From Gammaproteobacteria bacterium (GTDB taxonomy: Bacteria > Pseudomonadota > Gammaproteobacteria > Xanthomonadales > Xanthomonadaceae), in NCBI GenBank assembly GCA_026398715.1, contig JAPLSI010000272.1, positions 1-29,888 of the forward strand: 29,888 nucleotides of DNA. The letters run 5' to 3'. Every line of letters begins with the position of its first letter. The stretch's first letter is position 1. The notes below the pieces were generated by a model, which was not told the DNA's origin, made no database searches, and was given only the letters and a program-made list of their open reading frames with translations. Shown here one piece after another: positions 1-8,570 of this stretch. Position numbers and translations under genes: made by a program.

Positions 1-1733
1 CCGATCTTCTCATTACGCAAATCCTTGGCGGCCCGGAAGCCCTTCTTGACCAGGGCCTGCTGCACGGAATCGACGAAATCGGCCTGGGCATCGGTGATGT
101 TCATGACCACCGCCTGCACCGGCGCCAGCCAGGATGGCAGGGCTCCGGCGTGGCTTTCGATCAGGATGCCGATGAACCGCTCCATCGACCCGACGATGGC
201 CCGATGCAGCATGACCGGGTGTTTGCGCGCGGAATGTTCGTCCACGTACTCGGCGCCCAGGCGCTCGGGCATCATGAAATCGACCTGCATCGTGCCCACC
301 TGCCAGCCGCGGCCGATGGAGTCGCGCATGTGGTATTCGATCTTCGGGCCGTAGAACGCACCCTCGCCCGGCAGCTCTTCCCACGTTACGCCGCAAGCCG
401 CCAGCGCCGCGCGCAATGCGCCTTCGGCCTTGTCCCAGGTTTCATCCGTGCCGAGACGTTTTTCCGGACGCAGCGCGATCTTCAGCGAAATCTCGCTGAA
501 GCCGAAATGCGAGTACACCTTCATCGCCTGCTGGTGGAAGGCCGTCACTTCCGATTCGATCTGGTTTTCGGTGCAGAAGATGTGGCCGTCGTCCTGCGTG
601 AAGCTGCGCACGCGCATGATGCCGTGCAGCGCGCCGGACGGTTCGTTGCGATGGCACGAACCGAATTCGCCGTAGCGGATCGGCAGGTCGCGGTAGCTGT
701 GCAGGCCGTGGTTGTAAACCTGCACGTGGCCCGGGCAGTTCATCGGCTTCACCGCGTACGTGCGCTTCTCCGATTCGGTGAAGAACAAGTTTTCCTGGTA
801 GTTGTCCCAGTGGCCGGACTTCTTCCACAGCGACACGTCCAGAATCTGCGGGCAACGCACTTCCTGGTAGCCCGATTGCACGTAGACCTTGCGCATGTAT
901 TGCTCGACCACCTGCCACAGGGCCCAGCCCTTGGGGTGCCAGAACACCATGCCCGGGGCTTCTTCCTGCTGATGGAACAGGTCGAGCGTCTTGCCGATCT
1001 TGCGATGGTCGCGCTTCTCGGCTTCCTCGATCTGGAACAGGTGCGCCTTCAGGTCCTTGTCGTTCAACCAGGCCGTGCCGTAGATGCGGCTGAGCATCTG
1101 GTTGTTGGAATCGCCGCGCCAATAGGCGCCCGCCACCTTCATCAGCTTGAACGCGCGCAGCTTGTCGGTGCCCGGCACGTGCGGTCCGCGGCAAAGGTCG
1201 GTGAATTCGCCCTGCGAATACAGCGACAGGTCTTCATTGGCCGGGATCGATTCGATGATCTCTGCCTTGTACAACTCACCCATGCCCTTGAAGAAAGCGA
1301 TCGCGTCGTCGCGCGACTTCACGGTGCGCGATACCGGCAGCGCTTCCTTCACGATCTTCTGCATCTCTTCCTCGATCTTCACCAGGTCGTCGACGGTGAA
1401 CTGCCGCTCGTAGGCGAAGTCGTAGAAGAAGCCGTTCTCGATCACCGGGCCGATCGTTACCTGCGCGCCGGGGAACAAGCGCTGCACGGCCTGCGCCAGC
1501 AAGTGCGCCGTGGAATGGCGCAGCACGTCGAGCGCGTCCGGATGTTTCTCGGTGACGATTTCCAGCGACGCGTCGTGGTCGATGCGGAACGAGGTATCGA
1601 CCAGCTTGCCGTCGACCTTGCCGGCCAGGGCGGCCTTGGCCAGGCCCGGGCCGATGGAACCGGCAACTTCGGCCACGGAAACGGGATGCTCGAACGGGCG
1701 CTGGCTGCCGTCTGGAAGAGTGATGTTGATCAT
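1..1733 (-). CDS. thrS: Threonyl-tRNA synthetase (3' end cut by window edge)
   Basis: Class II aminoacyl-tRNA synthetase that charges tRNA-Thr in the cytoplasm. The 577 codons present start at ATG 1731-1733 ([12 protein letters not shown]) and run off the left edge; the family is about 640 aa, so roughly 60 C-terminal residues are missing. An N-terminal TGS domain comes first, then the editing domain, then the catalytic core with CRGPHVP, the MNCPGH zinc/motif 2 region (Cys333, matching E. coli Cys334), [12 protein letters not shown] and MLHRAIVGS. The reading frame is intact from the start to position 3. In related bacteria infC-rpmI-rplT follow thrS; they would lie outside this window. The leader upstream carries a promoter, a short Thr-containing peptide and a terminator, so expression is probably attenuated by Thr-tRNA supply (inference). 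The start codon follows an A-rich stretch with little Shine-Dalgarno character. Confidence 0.97.
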   Translation of the reverse strand, partial: MINITLPDGSQRPFEHPVSVAEVAGSIGPGLAKAALAGKVDGKLVDTSFRIDHDASLEIVTEKHPDALDVLRHSTAHLLAQAVQRLFPGAQVTIGPVIENGFFYDFAYERQFTVDDLVKIEEEMQKIVKEALPVSRTVKSRDDAIAFFKGMGELYKAEIIESIPANEDLSLYSQGEFTDLCRGPHVPGTDKLRAFKLMKVAGAYWRGDSNNQMLSRIYGTAWLNDKDLKAHLFQIEEAEKRDHRKIGKTLDLFHQQEEAPGMVFWHPKGWALWQVVEQYMRKVYVQSGYQEVRCPQILDVSLWKKSGHWDNYQENLFFTESEKRTYAVKPMNCPGHVQVYNHGLHSYRDLPIRYGEFGSCHRNEPSGALHGIMRVRSFTQDDGHIFCTENQIESEVTAFHQQAMKVYSHFGFSEISLKIALRPEKRLGTDETWDKAEGALRAALAACGVTWEELPGEGAFYGPKIEYHMRDSIGRGWQVGTMQVDFMMPERLGAEYVDEHSARKHPVMLHRAIVGSMERFIGILIESHAGALPSWLAPVQAVVMNITDAQADFVDSVQQALVKKGFRAAKDLRNEKI

Positions 1734-1747
1734 TTTATTTTGCTTCG

Positions 1748-1775
1748 GAAAAGAAAAAGGACGCCAGGCGTCCTT
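1748..1775 (-). terminator. Intrinsic terminator in the thrS leader (putative attenuator)
   Basis: On the minus strand a perfect inverted repeat (AAGGACGCC / GGCGTCCTT, 1757-1775) is followed at once by TTTTTCTTTT. This is a textbook rho-independent terminator, yet it lies only about 15 nt upstream of the thrS start codon and downstream of the thrS promoter. A segment at 1789-1797 (CGCCAGTCC on the minus strand) can pair with GGAC...TGGCG of the terminator, with a 3-nt bulge, to form a competing antiterminator. Confidence 0.75.
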
Positions 1776-1800
1776 CGTGGGGTCACGCGGACTGGCGGAA

Positions 1801-1827
1801 TCAGCGGTGGCGGATGGTAGTGCTCAT
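1801..1827 (-). CDS. Putative thrS leader peptide MSTTIRHR
   Basis: An 8-codon ORF, ATG 1825-1827 to TGA 1801-1803, reads MSTTIRHR and has two adjacent Thr codons (ACT ACC) followed by Ile. It lies between the predicted thrS promoter and the leader terminator. The geometry fits attenuation. A ribosome stalled on the Thr codons would leave 1789-1797 free to form the antiterminator, while one that reaches the stop codon would cover it and let the terminator form. Against it: two Thr codons is a modest count and no clear Shine-Dalgarno precedes the ATG. I know of no described homologue, so the assignment is inference. Confidence 0.45.
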   Translation of the reverse strand: MSTTIRHR

Positions 1828-1882
1828 GTCACACGCTAGACGCCGGTTTTCCCGGGTCACCTTGCGATTGAAACGATGCCCT

Positions 1883-1912
1883 AAAATACGTGTTTTCAGG
1901 GCTGGAAGTCAA
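1883..1912 (-). promoter_or_regulatory. Sigma-70-type promoter for thrS
   Basis: Minus strand: -35 TTGACT (1907-1912), 18-nt spacer, -10 TATTTT (1883-1888). These match the consensus at 5 of 6 and 4 of 6 positions. Transcription would start near 1876, giving a leader of about 140 nt that includes the putative leader peptide and terminator. Confidence 0.55.
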
Positions 1913-2084
1913 TGAATACGGGCGTTTCCGGCTAAACTGCGGGCACTCGGTGTTCGACACCGGGTTCGAGTCATGGCGACCGCGCGACGTGCAACTGGAT
2001 GACCAGGCTGCATCGGTGGCGGAAGCCTGCCGCCCCGTCTACGAACGGCTGCACGGGCAACGCCTGCGCGTTGCCACCGCCTGA
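1890..2084 (+). CDS. Possible small hypothetical protein (64 aa)
   Basis: An open frame from GTG 1890 to TGA 2082-2084 encodes 64 aa with typical high-GC third positions. I do not recognise it and see no domain, signal peptide or membrane segment. The frame opens only from 1872, it has no ATG and no clear Shine-Dalgarno, and its 5' end overlaps the predicted thrS promoter on the other strand. It may be a gene remnant or a chance open frame. The rest of the 1734-2097 gap holds only the thrS leader. Confidence 0.22.
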   Translation: MFSGLEVNEYGRFRLNCGHSVFDTGFESWRPRDVQLDDQAASVAEACRPVYERLHGQRLRVATA

Positions 2085-2097
2085 CAGGAAATTCTTG

Positions 2098-2694
2098 CTA
2101 CGCCTCGCCCAGGCGTGACGCCGCGGCCAGATAGACGGCGAGAACCTTGCGGCAATCGTCGAGGGCGCGAATCTGCCCTTCACCGCTGGTTTTGTCGGCC
2201 TTCGCGAGTTCCGACAGGCCCTGACTCTTGCGCTCGGGCCACGCGCGGTTGGTCATCTTCCTCGCGCAGGAAACCTTGTTCGCGATCGAGACGCCACTAC
2301 GCCGGCTCGCGTTGCCCAGGAAGGCCATGCCAAGGTCCGAGTTGAAGCCGACCATCGGCTGGTCGCCGACAAAGGCGGAGAAGGCGCGGACCACTTCGGA
2401 AAGCGGCCGGCCTTCCCTGTCGATCGCCAGTTGGGTGATGCCCGTGAGTTCGGTAACCCTGACCGGAACCGTCGCGGACGACCTCACCAAAGACCGGAAC
2501 GAATCGAGGACGGTCGCGTCGCGGCCAACGCGAAGCGCGCTTATCTCGATGATCTCGTGCCGATCAGGATCCGGGCCAGTGGTCTCGACGGAGAACACGA
2601 GGAAGGTCTGCGGCAAGTGGTCGACGTCGACCCGAGTGTGAATACGATGTGCCACGAAGGCGGCAATCAAAACCGCAAGCGCGATCCAGATCAT
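2098..2694 (-). CDS. Membrane-anchored DnaQ/RNase T-fold protein with degenerate catalytic motifs
   Basis: A 198-aa protein starting at ATG 2692-2694 (MIWIALAVLIAAF), chosen over an in-frame TTG 12 nt upstream. Residues 1-16 form one membrane segment, so the rest is probably a tethered domain. The body resembles the DEDDh exonuclease fold (DnaQ epsilon, RNase T). ExoI reads FSVETTG (34-40), ExoII reads FNSDLGMAFL (117-126) and ExoIII reads IRALDDC (175-181). Compared with epsilon, the first Asp is Ser35, the ExoII Asp is Gly122 and the ExoIII His is Ile175; only Glu37 and Asp180 remain. It is therefore probably not an active nuclease and may bind nucleic acid or a partner, or be decaying. No operon partner is evident. 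Confidence 0.7.
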   Translation of the reverse strand: MIWIALAVLIAAFVAHRIHTRVDVDHLPQTFLVFSVETTGPDPDRHEIIEISALRVGRDATVLDSFRSLVRSSATVPVRVTELTGITQLAIDREGRPLSEVVRAFSAFVGDQPMVGFNSDLGMAFLGNASRRSGVSIANKVSCARKMTNRAWPERKSQGLSELAKADKTSGEGQIRALDDCRKVLAVYLAAASRLGEA

Positions 2695-2847
2695 TGCGAA
2701 TCCCAATGAATGCTACGTCACAGTTCAGGAATTTCGCGATGGCCGGAAGCCAAGTGCGACGATTTCCCCGGGGGAGGAACGCCATTACAGGTGCCGGCAA
2801 ACTGGACCTTCCCGGTCGCGGCCTGCCGTGCTGTCCACTTTCTCGGT

Positions 2848-2880
2848 CATTGATCCAAGCCAAAATGCTTGAATTCAATG
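2848..2880 (-). repeat. Imperfect hairpin at the 3' end of tRNA-Val
   Basis: CATTGA...TCAATG flanks an inner CAAGC/GCTTG pair around an ATTTTG loop, starting right at the encoded CCA. There is no T-tract, so it is a weak terminator candidate and may instead be a 3'-processing structure. The rest of 2695-2847 shows nothing I can name. Confidence 0.35.
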
Positions 2881-2953
2881 GTGGGCGATACAGGGTTCGA
2901 ACCTGTGACCCCTACCATGTCAAGGTAATGCTCTACCGCTGAGCTAATCGCCC
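2879..2953 (-). tRNA. tRNA-Val (anticodon GAC)
   Basis: A complete 75-nt cloverleaf on the minus strand. The acceptor GGGCGAT pairs with ATCGCCC and the discriminator A is followed by an encoded CCA. The D arm is AGCTC...GAGC, the anticodon loop TTGACAT gives anticodon GAC, and the T arm contains GGTTCGAACC. All stems pair. Confidence 0.97.
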
Positions 2954-2963
2954 GAGAGCGGCC

Positions 2964-2993
2964 ATTGTAGGCCACGGGACCGGTTCCGGACAA
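2964..2993 (-). promoter_or_regulatory. Promoter for tRNA-Val
   Basis: Minus strand: -35 TTGTCC (2988-2993), 18-nt spacer, -10 TACAAT (2964-2969). The -10 box ends 10 nt before the mature 5' end of the tRNA at 2953, as expected for a short tRNA leader. The same TACAAT box precedes petA and miaB in this window. Confidence 0.6.
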
Positions 2994-3033
2994 CCTCCGG
3001 GGCGCCAGAGGTCATCGGTCCGGCCGCCCCGCC

Positions 3034-5033
<2,000 letters not shown>

Positions 5034-5188
5034 TGCCTGCCAACTCCGTGCAATCGTCCAGTATAGCGCCGCGCATATTTGCGCTCCTACCCCCGATTCA
5101 GGATCGGCCTACGCCCCGCTTCGCCCGATCCCGATGCCTGTCGTTCCAGGCCGGTGCAAGGCTGTGCGTGACTTCCGGGGAATCGAAA

Positions 5189-5725
5189 ATGAAAGCACAG
5201 TCCGGCTTGACCCTGATTGAACTGATGATCGTGGTGGCCATGTCGGCCGTGCTGCTGGGTTTGGCGGTACCCGCCTTCAGCGGCGGCCTGGAGGCAGCCC
5301 GGTCGATGGATGCCCGGTCCTCGCTGCTCTCCAGCCTGCAGTCGGCCTCCGGGCGGGCTGCCATTACCGGCGTCCATGGGGTGCTTTGCCCGAGCCTGGA
5401 TGGCGTAGCCTGCGCGGATTCTCCCGACTGGAGCTCGGGCTGGCTGGTATTCCTCGATCCCAACGCCAGCCGTGAACTGGAGGGCGGCGAGCGAATCCTG
5501 CATATCCAGCCGCCGCTGGCGGGAAAGGTCCACCTGCGAAGCACGGTGGGCCGCACCCGCATCGTCTTCCAGGGCAACGGCGGCAATGCCGGCAGCAATG
5601 TCACCTTCACGCTGTGCGATGGCCGCGGCCCGGCTCGCGCACGGGCGCTGATAATGAGCAATGTCGGCAACCTGCGCGATGGCGCCGCAAGCGCCGCCAA
5701 CCTGGCTGCCACCTGTCCCCGGTAG
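5189..5725 (+). CDS. fimT: FimT/GspH-family minor pseudopilin
   Basis: A 178-aa prepilin-like protein. The start is ATG 5189-5191, preceded by GGGGA at a suitable distance; the frame stays open further upstream but shows no prepilin features there. The N-terminus MKAQSG|LTLIELMIVVAM is a type III signal: cleavage after Gly6 by PilD would leave Glu5 of the mature protein and a hydrophobic assembly helix. The remainder resembles the GspH/FimT beta-rich head, with several cysteines (LCPSLDGVAC, TLCDGRG, TCPR) that could form disulphides. Members of this family help initiate assembly of type IV pili and, in some species, bind DNA. It stands alone on the plus strand between uvrB and tRNA-Asn, apart from the other pilin genes. 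Confidence 0.87.
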   Translation: MKAQSGLTLIELMIVVAMSAVLLGLAVPAFSGGLEAARSMDARSSLLSSLQSASGRAAITGVHGVLCPSLDGVACADSPDWSSGWLVFLDPNASRELEGGERILHIQPPLAGKVHLRSTVGRTRIVFQGNGGNAGSNVTFTLCDGRGPARARALIMSNVGNLRDGAASAANLAATCPR

Positions 5726-5733
5726 TTTTTTGG

Positions 5734-5762
5734 TTGACGTATGGGAGGCGATAGCCGAAAAT
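5734..5762 (+). promoter_or_regulatory. Promoter for tRNA-Asn
   Basis: -35 TTGACG (5734-5739), 17-nt spacer, -10 GAAAAT (5757-5762). The -10 box ends 10 nt before the tRNA 5' end at 5772. The matches are 5 of 6 and 4 of 6. Confidence 0.55.
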
Positions 5763-5771
5763 TCGCGTCCC

Positions 5772-5848
5772 TCCCGAATAGCTCAGCCGGTTAGAGCACT
5801 TGACTGTTAATCAGGGGGTCGTTGGTTCGAGTCCAACTTCGGGCGCCA
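5772..5848 (+). tRNA. tRNA-Asn (anticodon GUU)
   Basis: A 77-nt tRNA with encoded CCA. The D arm is GCTC...GAGC, the anticodon loop CTGTTAA gives GUU, and the T arm GTTGG/CCAAC encloses TTCGAGT. The acceptor stem TCCCGAA faces TTCGGGC, so pairs 2-71 to 7-66 are normal but position 1 (U) faces C72 instead of the A expected in tRNA-Asn. The discriminator is G73. Confidence 0.95.
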
Positions 5849-5855
5849 CGCATTC

Positions 5856-5889
5856 AAGAAAAAACCCGCCTTCCGGCGGGTTTTTTCTT
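5856..5889. terminator. Bidirectional intrinsic terminator between tRNA-Asn and the pilus operon
   Basis: A perfect 15-bp inverted repeat: AAGAAAAAACCCGCC, TTCC loop, GGCGGGTTTTTTCTT. It gives a GC stem followed by a U-tract on both strands. It can end tRNA-Asn transcription (plus) and the pilus operon (minus), whose last stop codon is at 5944. Confidence 0.92.
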
Positions 5890-5943
5890 ATCAGCCTCTC
5901 TGCCAACCGGCCACGCCACGCGTGACCGGTTGACCGAAGGGGT

Positions 5944-8559
5944 TTACGGGCAGTTGCCCGGGGTACCCACGTTGAAGACCGTGTTACTGGCCGACGGATT
6001 GGCACACTCTGTCTTGGCACCATTGAGCGAAGAGCAGTGGTATGAGCAGGTTGGCGCCACGTTCGTGGTGGTCGGATTACTGTTGTAGTTGAACGTGACC
6101 GTGTCGTTCTCGTTGAGCAGCGAGAAGTTTACGACCGTGCTCTCGGCTTTGTTGCCATCGGACACGGCGGACAGAACGGTGGCCGTCGACGATGTCGGCG
6201 AAACCGTGGCACCCGATACCGCGAAGTTGTAGCAGGCATTCGTGTTGTAGGTCGCGCTGTAGGTCTTGGTCGCCGGCAGACTCAAACCTCCAGTTCCATT
6301 GGTGCCGTTGTAGCCGTCGTAGGTGCAGGAAATATTGGTATTGCTGGTACTCGGCGCCTGGTAGTTATAGTTCTTGGCTTGGATACCCAGGCCATTGGCT
6401 ACGGCCAGGCTGCCGGTGCCGGGACTCTGGATCGGGCAACTCATCGAAAGCGTGCGATAGCACGTACCACCGACTTTGGCCATGGTGCCGTTGGCTGGCG
6501 ATGGCGCATTGCAGGCATAGGTGGTGGATGGCGCGCTCTGCTGGAGGTAGGTCACTGCGGGCGTATTCGGGGTGCTGACCGGCAGGGTGCAGTTGCTGGT
6601 GATCGAGTACGGATTAGGCAGTACCAGATTCACGGTTACGTATTTGGTTCCGCCGATCGGGCCGCCGGTGATGTTGAATGCCTGAGCACTGGTCGCCTTG
6701 GAATTGTCCGCTGTGGAAATCGAATTGAACGAGAGATCAAGCAGACCCGTGTTGGATTTTCGCGAGTAACTGGTGGCATTGACCGGCGAGGCCGCTGTGG
6801 CCGCCGAGGTCGTCACTTTGGCGCGCACAGGGTCAGTGCTGGCCAGCGACGTACTGAAGTCGTTGTTGGTCACCGCCATACGGGTAGCATCGCCGCTGGT
6901 CCAATCCGCCACCTCAGTTAGGTTGATGGTGGTGAAGGGCAGCAATTTCAGGATGCAAGTGGACAGGGTAGTCGCACTGACCGTGCAAGCCGAATCGGCC
7001 TTGGCCGAGGCGATGGCATCCACCGCATCCTGTTCCAGGACGTCGATGTACAGACCGCGGGCGTGCAGCCACTTGCCGGTATTATTGACCAGCGCAATAT
7101 CGACCGACGCAGGATTGGTGAGTACGTAGGGCGCGCTTGCCGCCAGCTCGATCGGATAGGTCGAGGGGGACGGGTTCACCGGGGCCGATGTATTGACCGT
7201 GTTGTAGGTCGCCTGGGCCGAGCCGGCACTTGGGGTCGGATCGATGAAGCGTCCTTTCAGGTAGCCCAGGACGTATTTCTGATAGCGCGCCACTGCACCC
7301 GTAACCGACGGCGTACCGGCGACCGAGGTAGTGTCCGGAACCGAGGTGCCGGCCGTCGTGCCGTCGCCGGTCGCGAGCAAACCGAAGTAGTCGTTGCTCA
7401 GGTCCGGGGCCGCGCGGAAGATGCCGTCGCTACGCACCAAGCGGCAGGATTCCTGGTACAGGCCCGTAGTGGATGCCGTCCAGTTCGTGCCGTCGGTCGT
7501 GTAGAAGTGCGGGTGGGCTGTAGTGACGATATCGCCGGACTTGACCGCCGAACGGGGCGAGAAAGTCGGGCCGGCCACGCCCACCGGATCGTGGTGGTCG
7601 CGGCAGCAGATCGAGCACTTGGTGCTTTGCGTCGCGCCTGCAGCCTCACCGGCCTTGGGCACGAACTCGGCGGGGAACGGCACGATATAGCGCGAGCCAT
7701 CCCAATAGGCTGGCCGATTGCCACGTACGGTGCTGTTCGAGGCGGGTGCCGTCGAGAAATCGCAGGTGCAACCCACCATGGAGGTTTCCACGCGCGACTG
7801 CGCAGTGACCGTGGTGTCGCCCACAAGACCCGAATAGGTCAGCACGTCGAAACGCGTCTCGACCACGCTGTTGCCGACGATGACCTCAGGTTTCGGATTG
7901 GTCGCGGCGCTGTTGCTGTTGTTGCCGACCGCGATCGGAATGACGCCCGCCTCGCTGGCCGGGTTGTAGATCAGTTCCTTGGCGGTGCGCGGGACGAATT
8001 TCGTCGGCTTCTTGGTGAGCAGGGCAGAGTCGCCCGGATTCAGGGTTCCAACCGCGTCCCGCACCGACACGCCCTGGGTGCCACCGGCGGCGTCGGTCCA
8101 GGCCACCGTCACCTGCACGGACTTGAACTCGTTGCGGGCGTTGCCGGTGGCGGGGTCTCCCGTCACCGCGGACGCGCAATCCACCGAGCCAGTAACCAGG
8201 GTGCAGCGCTGCACGGTCCAGGTGCGGGTGTAGGCGCCGCCACTGGGCGCACTGGTGAACACGCCCAAGCTATCGATGACCGTGTCATTGCCGCTGTCGA
8301 TGCACTGGTAGCTGTCAGTAGTGTCGCTGGTGCAGTTGTTGGCAGTCTTGTTGAGTGTGCGGTAGGTAGTCAGCTCCTCGAGCTTGTCCTGCGCGAGGTT
8401 TATCGCAATGATTTGCGCCTTGGACTCGGAGGACGAGCGGATGATGCTCATCTGCAGCGTTGCCAGGGCCAACAAGCCCACGGACAGGATAACGACCGCG
8501 ATCAGGACCTCGAGCAGGCTGAAACCGCGCGGCCGGCAAGTCTTTGCAATGGTGGCCAT
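5944..8559 (-). CDS. Giant PilV-like prepilin with a ~690-residue extension
   Basis: An 871-aa protein with a class III prepilin leader: MATIAKTCRPRG|FSLLEVLIAVVIL, cleavage after Gly12, Glu17 as Glu5 of the mature form. Residues 1-180 look like PilV (VQVTVAWTDAAGG...), which is normally about 170 aa. The rest is an extra domain rich in Ser, Thr, Asn and Cys that I do not recognise. It contains CTC (264-266), CSICCRDHHD (315-324) and HPHFYTT (349-355), a possible metal-binding or disulphide cluster. The C-terminal third is repetitive in composition (Tyr, Asn, Thr) and its DNA looks less GC-rich than neighbouring genes. It is the last gene of the fimT2-pilW-pilX-pilV operon, 11 nt after the pilX-like stop, with GAGGA before its ATG, and it ends just before a strong terminator. 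It probably sits at or near the pilus tip, perhaps as an adhesin (inference). PilY1 is not recognisable in it. Confidence 0.85.
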   Translation of the reverse strand: MATIAKTCRPRGFSLLEVLIAVVILSVGLLALATLQMSIIRSSSESKAQIIAINLAQDKLEELTTYRTLNKTANNCTSDTTDSYQCIDSGNDTVIDSLGVFTSAPSGGAYTRTWTVQRCTLVTGSVDCASAVTGDPATGNARNEFKSVQVTVAWTDAAGGTQGVSVRDAVGTLNPGDSALLTKKPTKFVPRTAKELIYNPASEAGVIPIAVGNNSNSAATNPKPEVIVGNSVVETRFDVLTYSGLVGDTTVTAQSRVETSMVGCTCDFSTAPASNSTVRGNRPAYWDGSRYIVPFPAEFVPKAGEAAGATQSTKCSICCRDHHDPVGVAGPTFSPRSAVKSGDIVTTAHPHFYTTDGTNWTASTTGLYQESCRLVRSDGIFRAAPDLSNDYFGLLATGDGTTAGTSVPDTTSVAGTPSVTGAVARYQKYVLGYLKGRFIDPTPSAGSAQATYNTVNTSAPVNPSPSTYPIELAASAPYVLTNPASVDIALVNNTGKWLHARGLYIDVLEQDAVDAIASAKADSACTVSATTLSTCILKLLPFTTINLTEVADWTSGDATRMAVTNNDFSTSLASTDPVRAKVTTSAATAASPVNATSYSRKSNTGLLDLSFNSISTADNSKATSAQAFNITGGPIGGTKYVTVNLVLPNPYSITSNCTLPVSTPNTPAVTYLQQSAPSTTYACNAPSPANGTMAKVGGTCYRTLSMSCPIQSPGTGSLAVANGLGIQAKNYNYQAPSTSNTNISCTYDGYNGTNGTGGLSLPATKTYSATYNTNACYNFAVSGATVSPTSSTATVLSAVSDGNKAESTVVNFSLLNENDTVTFNYNSNPTTTNVAPTCSYHCSSLNGAKTECANPSASNTVFNVGTPGNCP

Positions 8560-8570
8560 GGTCTGGGTCC

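Noticed and set aside
150..1820. A 556-codon open frame opposite thrS
   Set aside because: Antisense shadow of thrS, whose minus-strand frame has all the class II synthetase motifs.
1965..1990. GGTTCGAGTC resembling a tRNA T-arm
   Set aside because: No acceptor, D or anticodon stem can be built around it, so it is not a tRNA or a recognisable remnant.
5800..5860. tRNA-Asn as an attachment site for an island containing the pilus genes
   Set aside because: I found no second copy of the tRNA 3' end in the window and no integrase. The pilus genes are ordinary neighbours of uvrB in this group.
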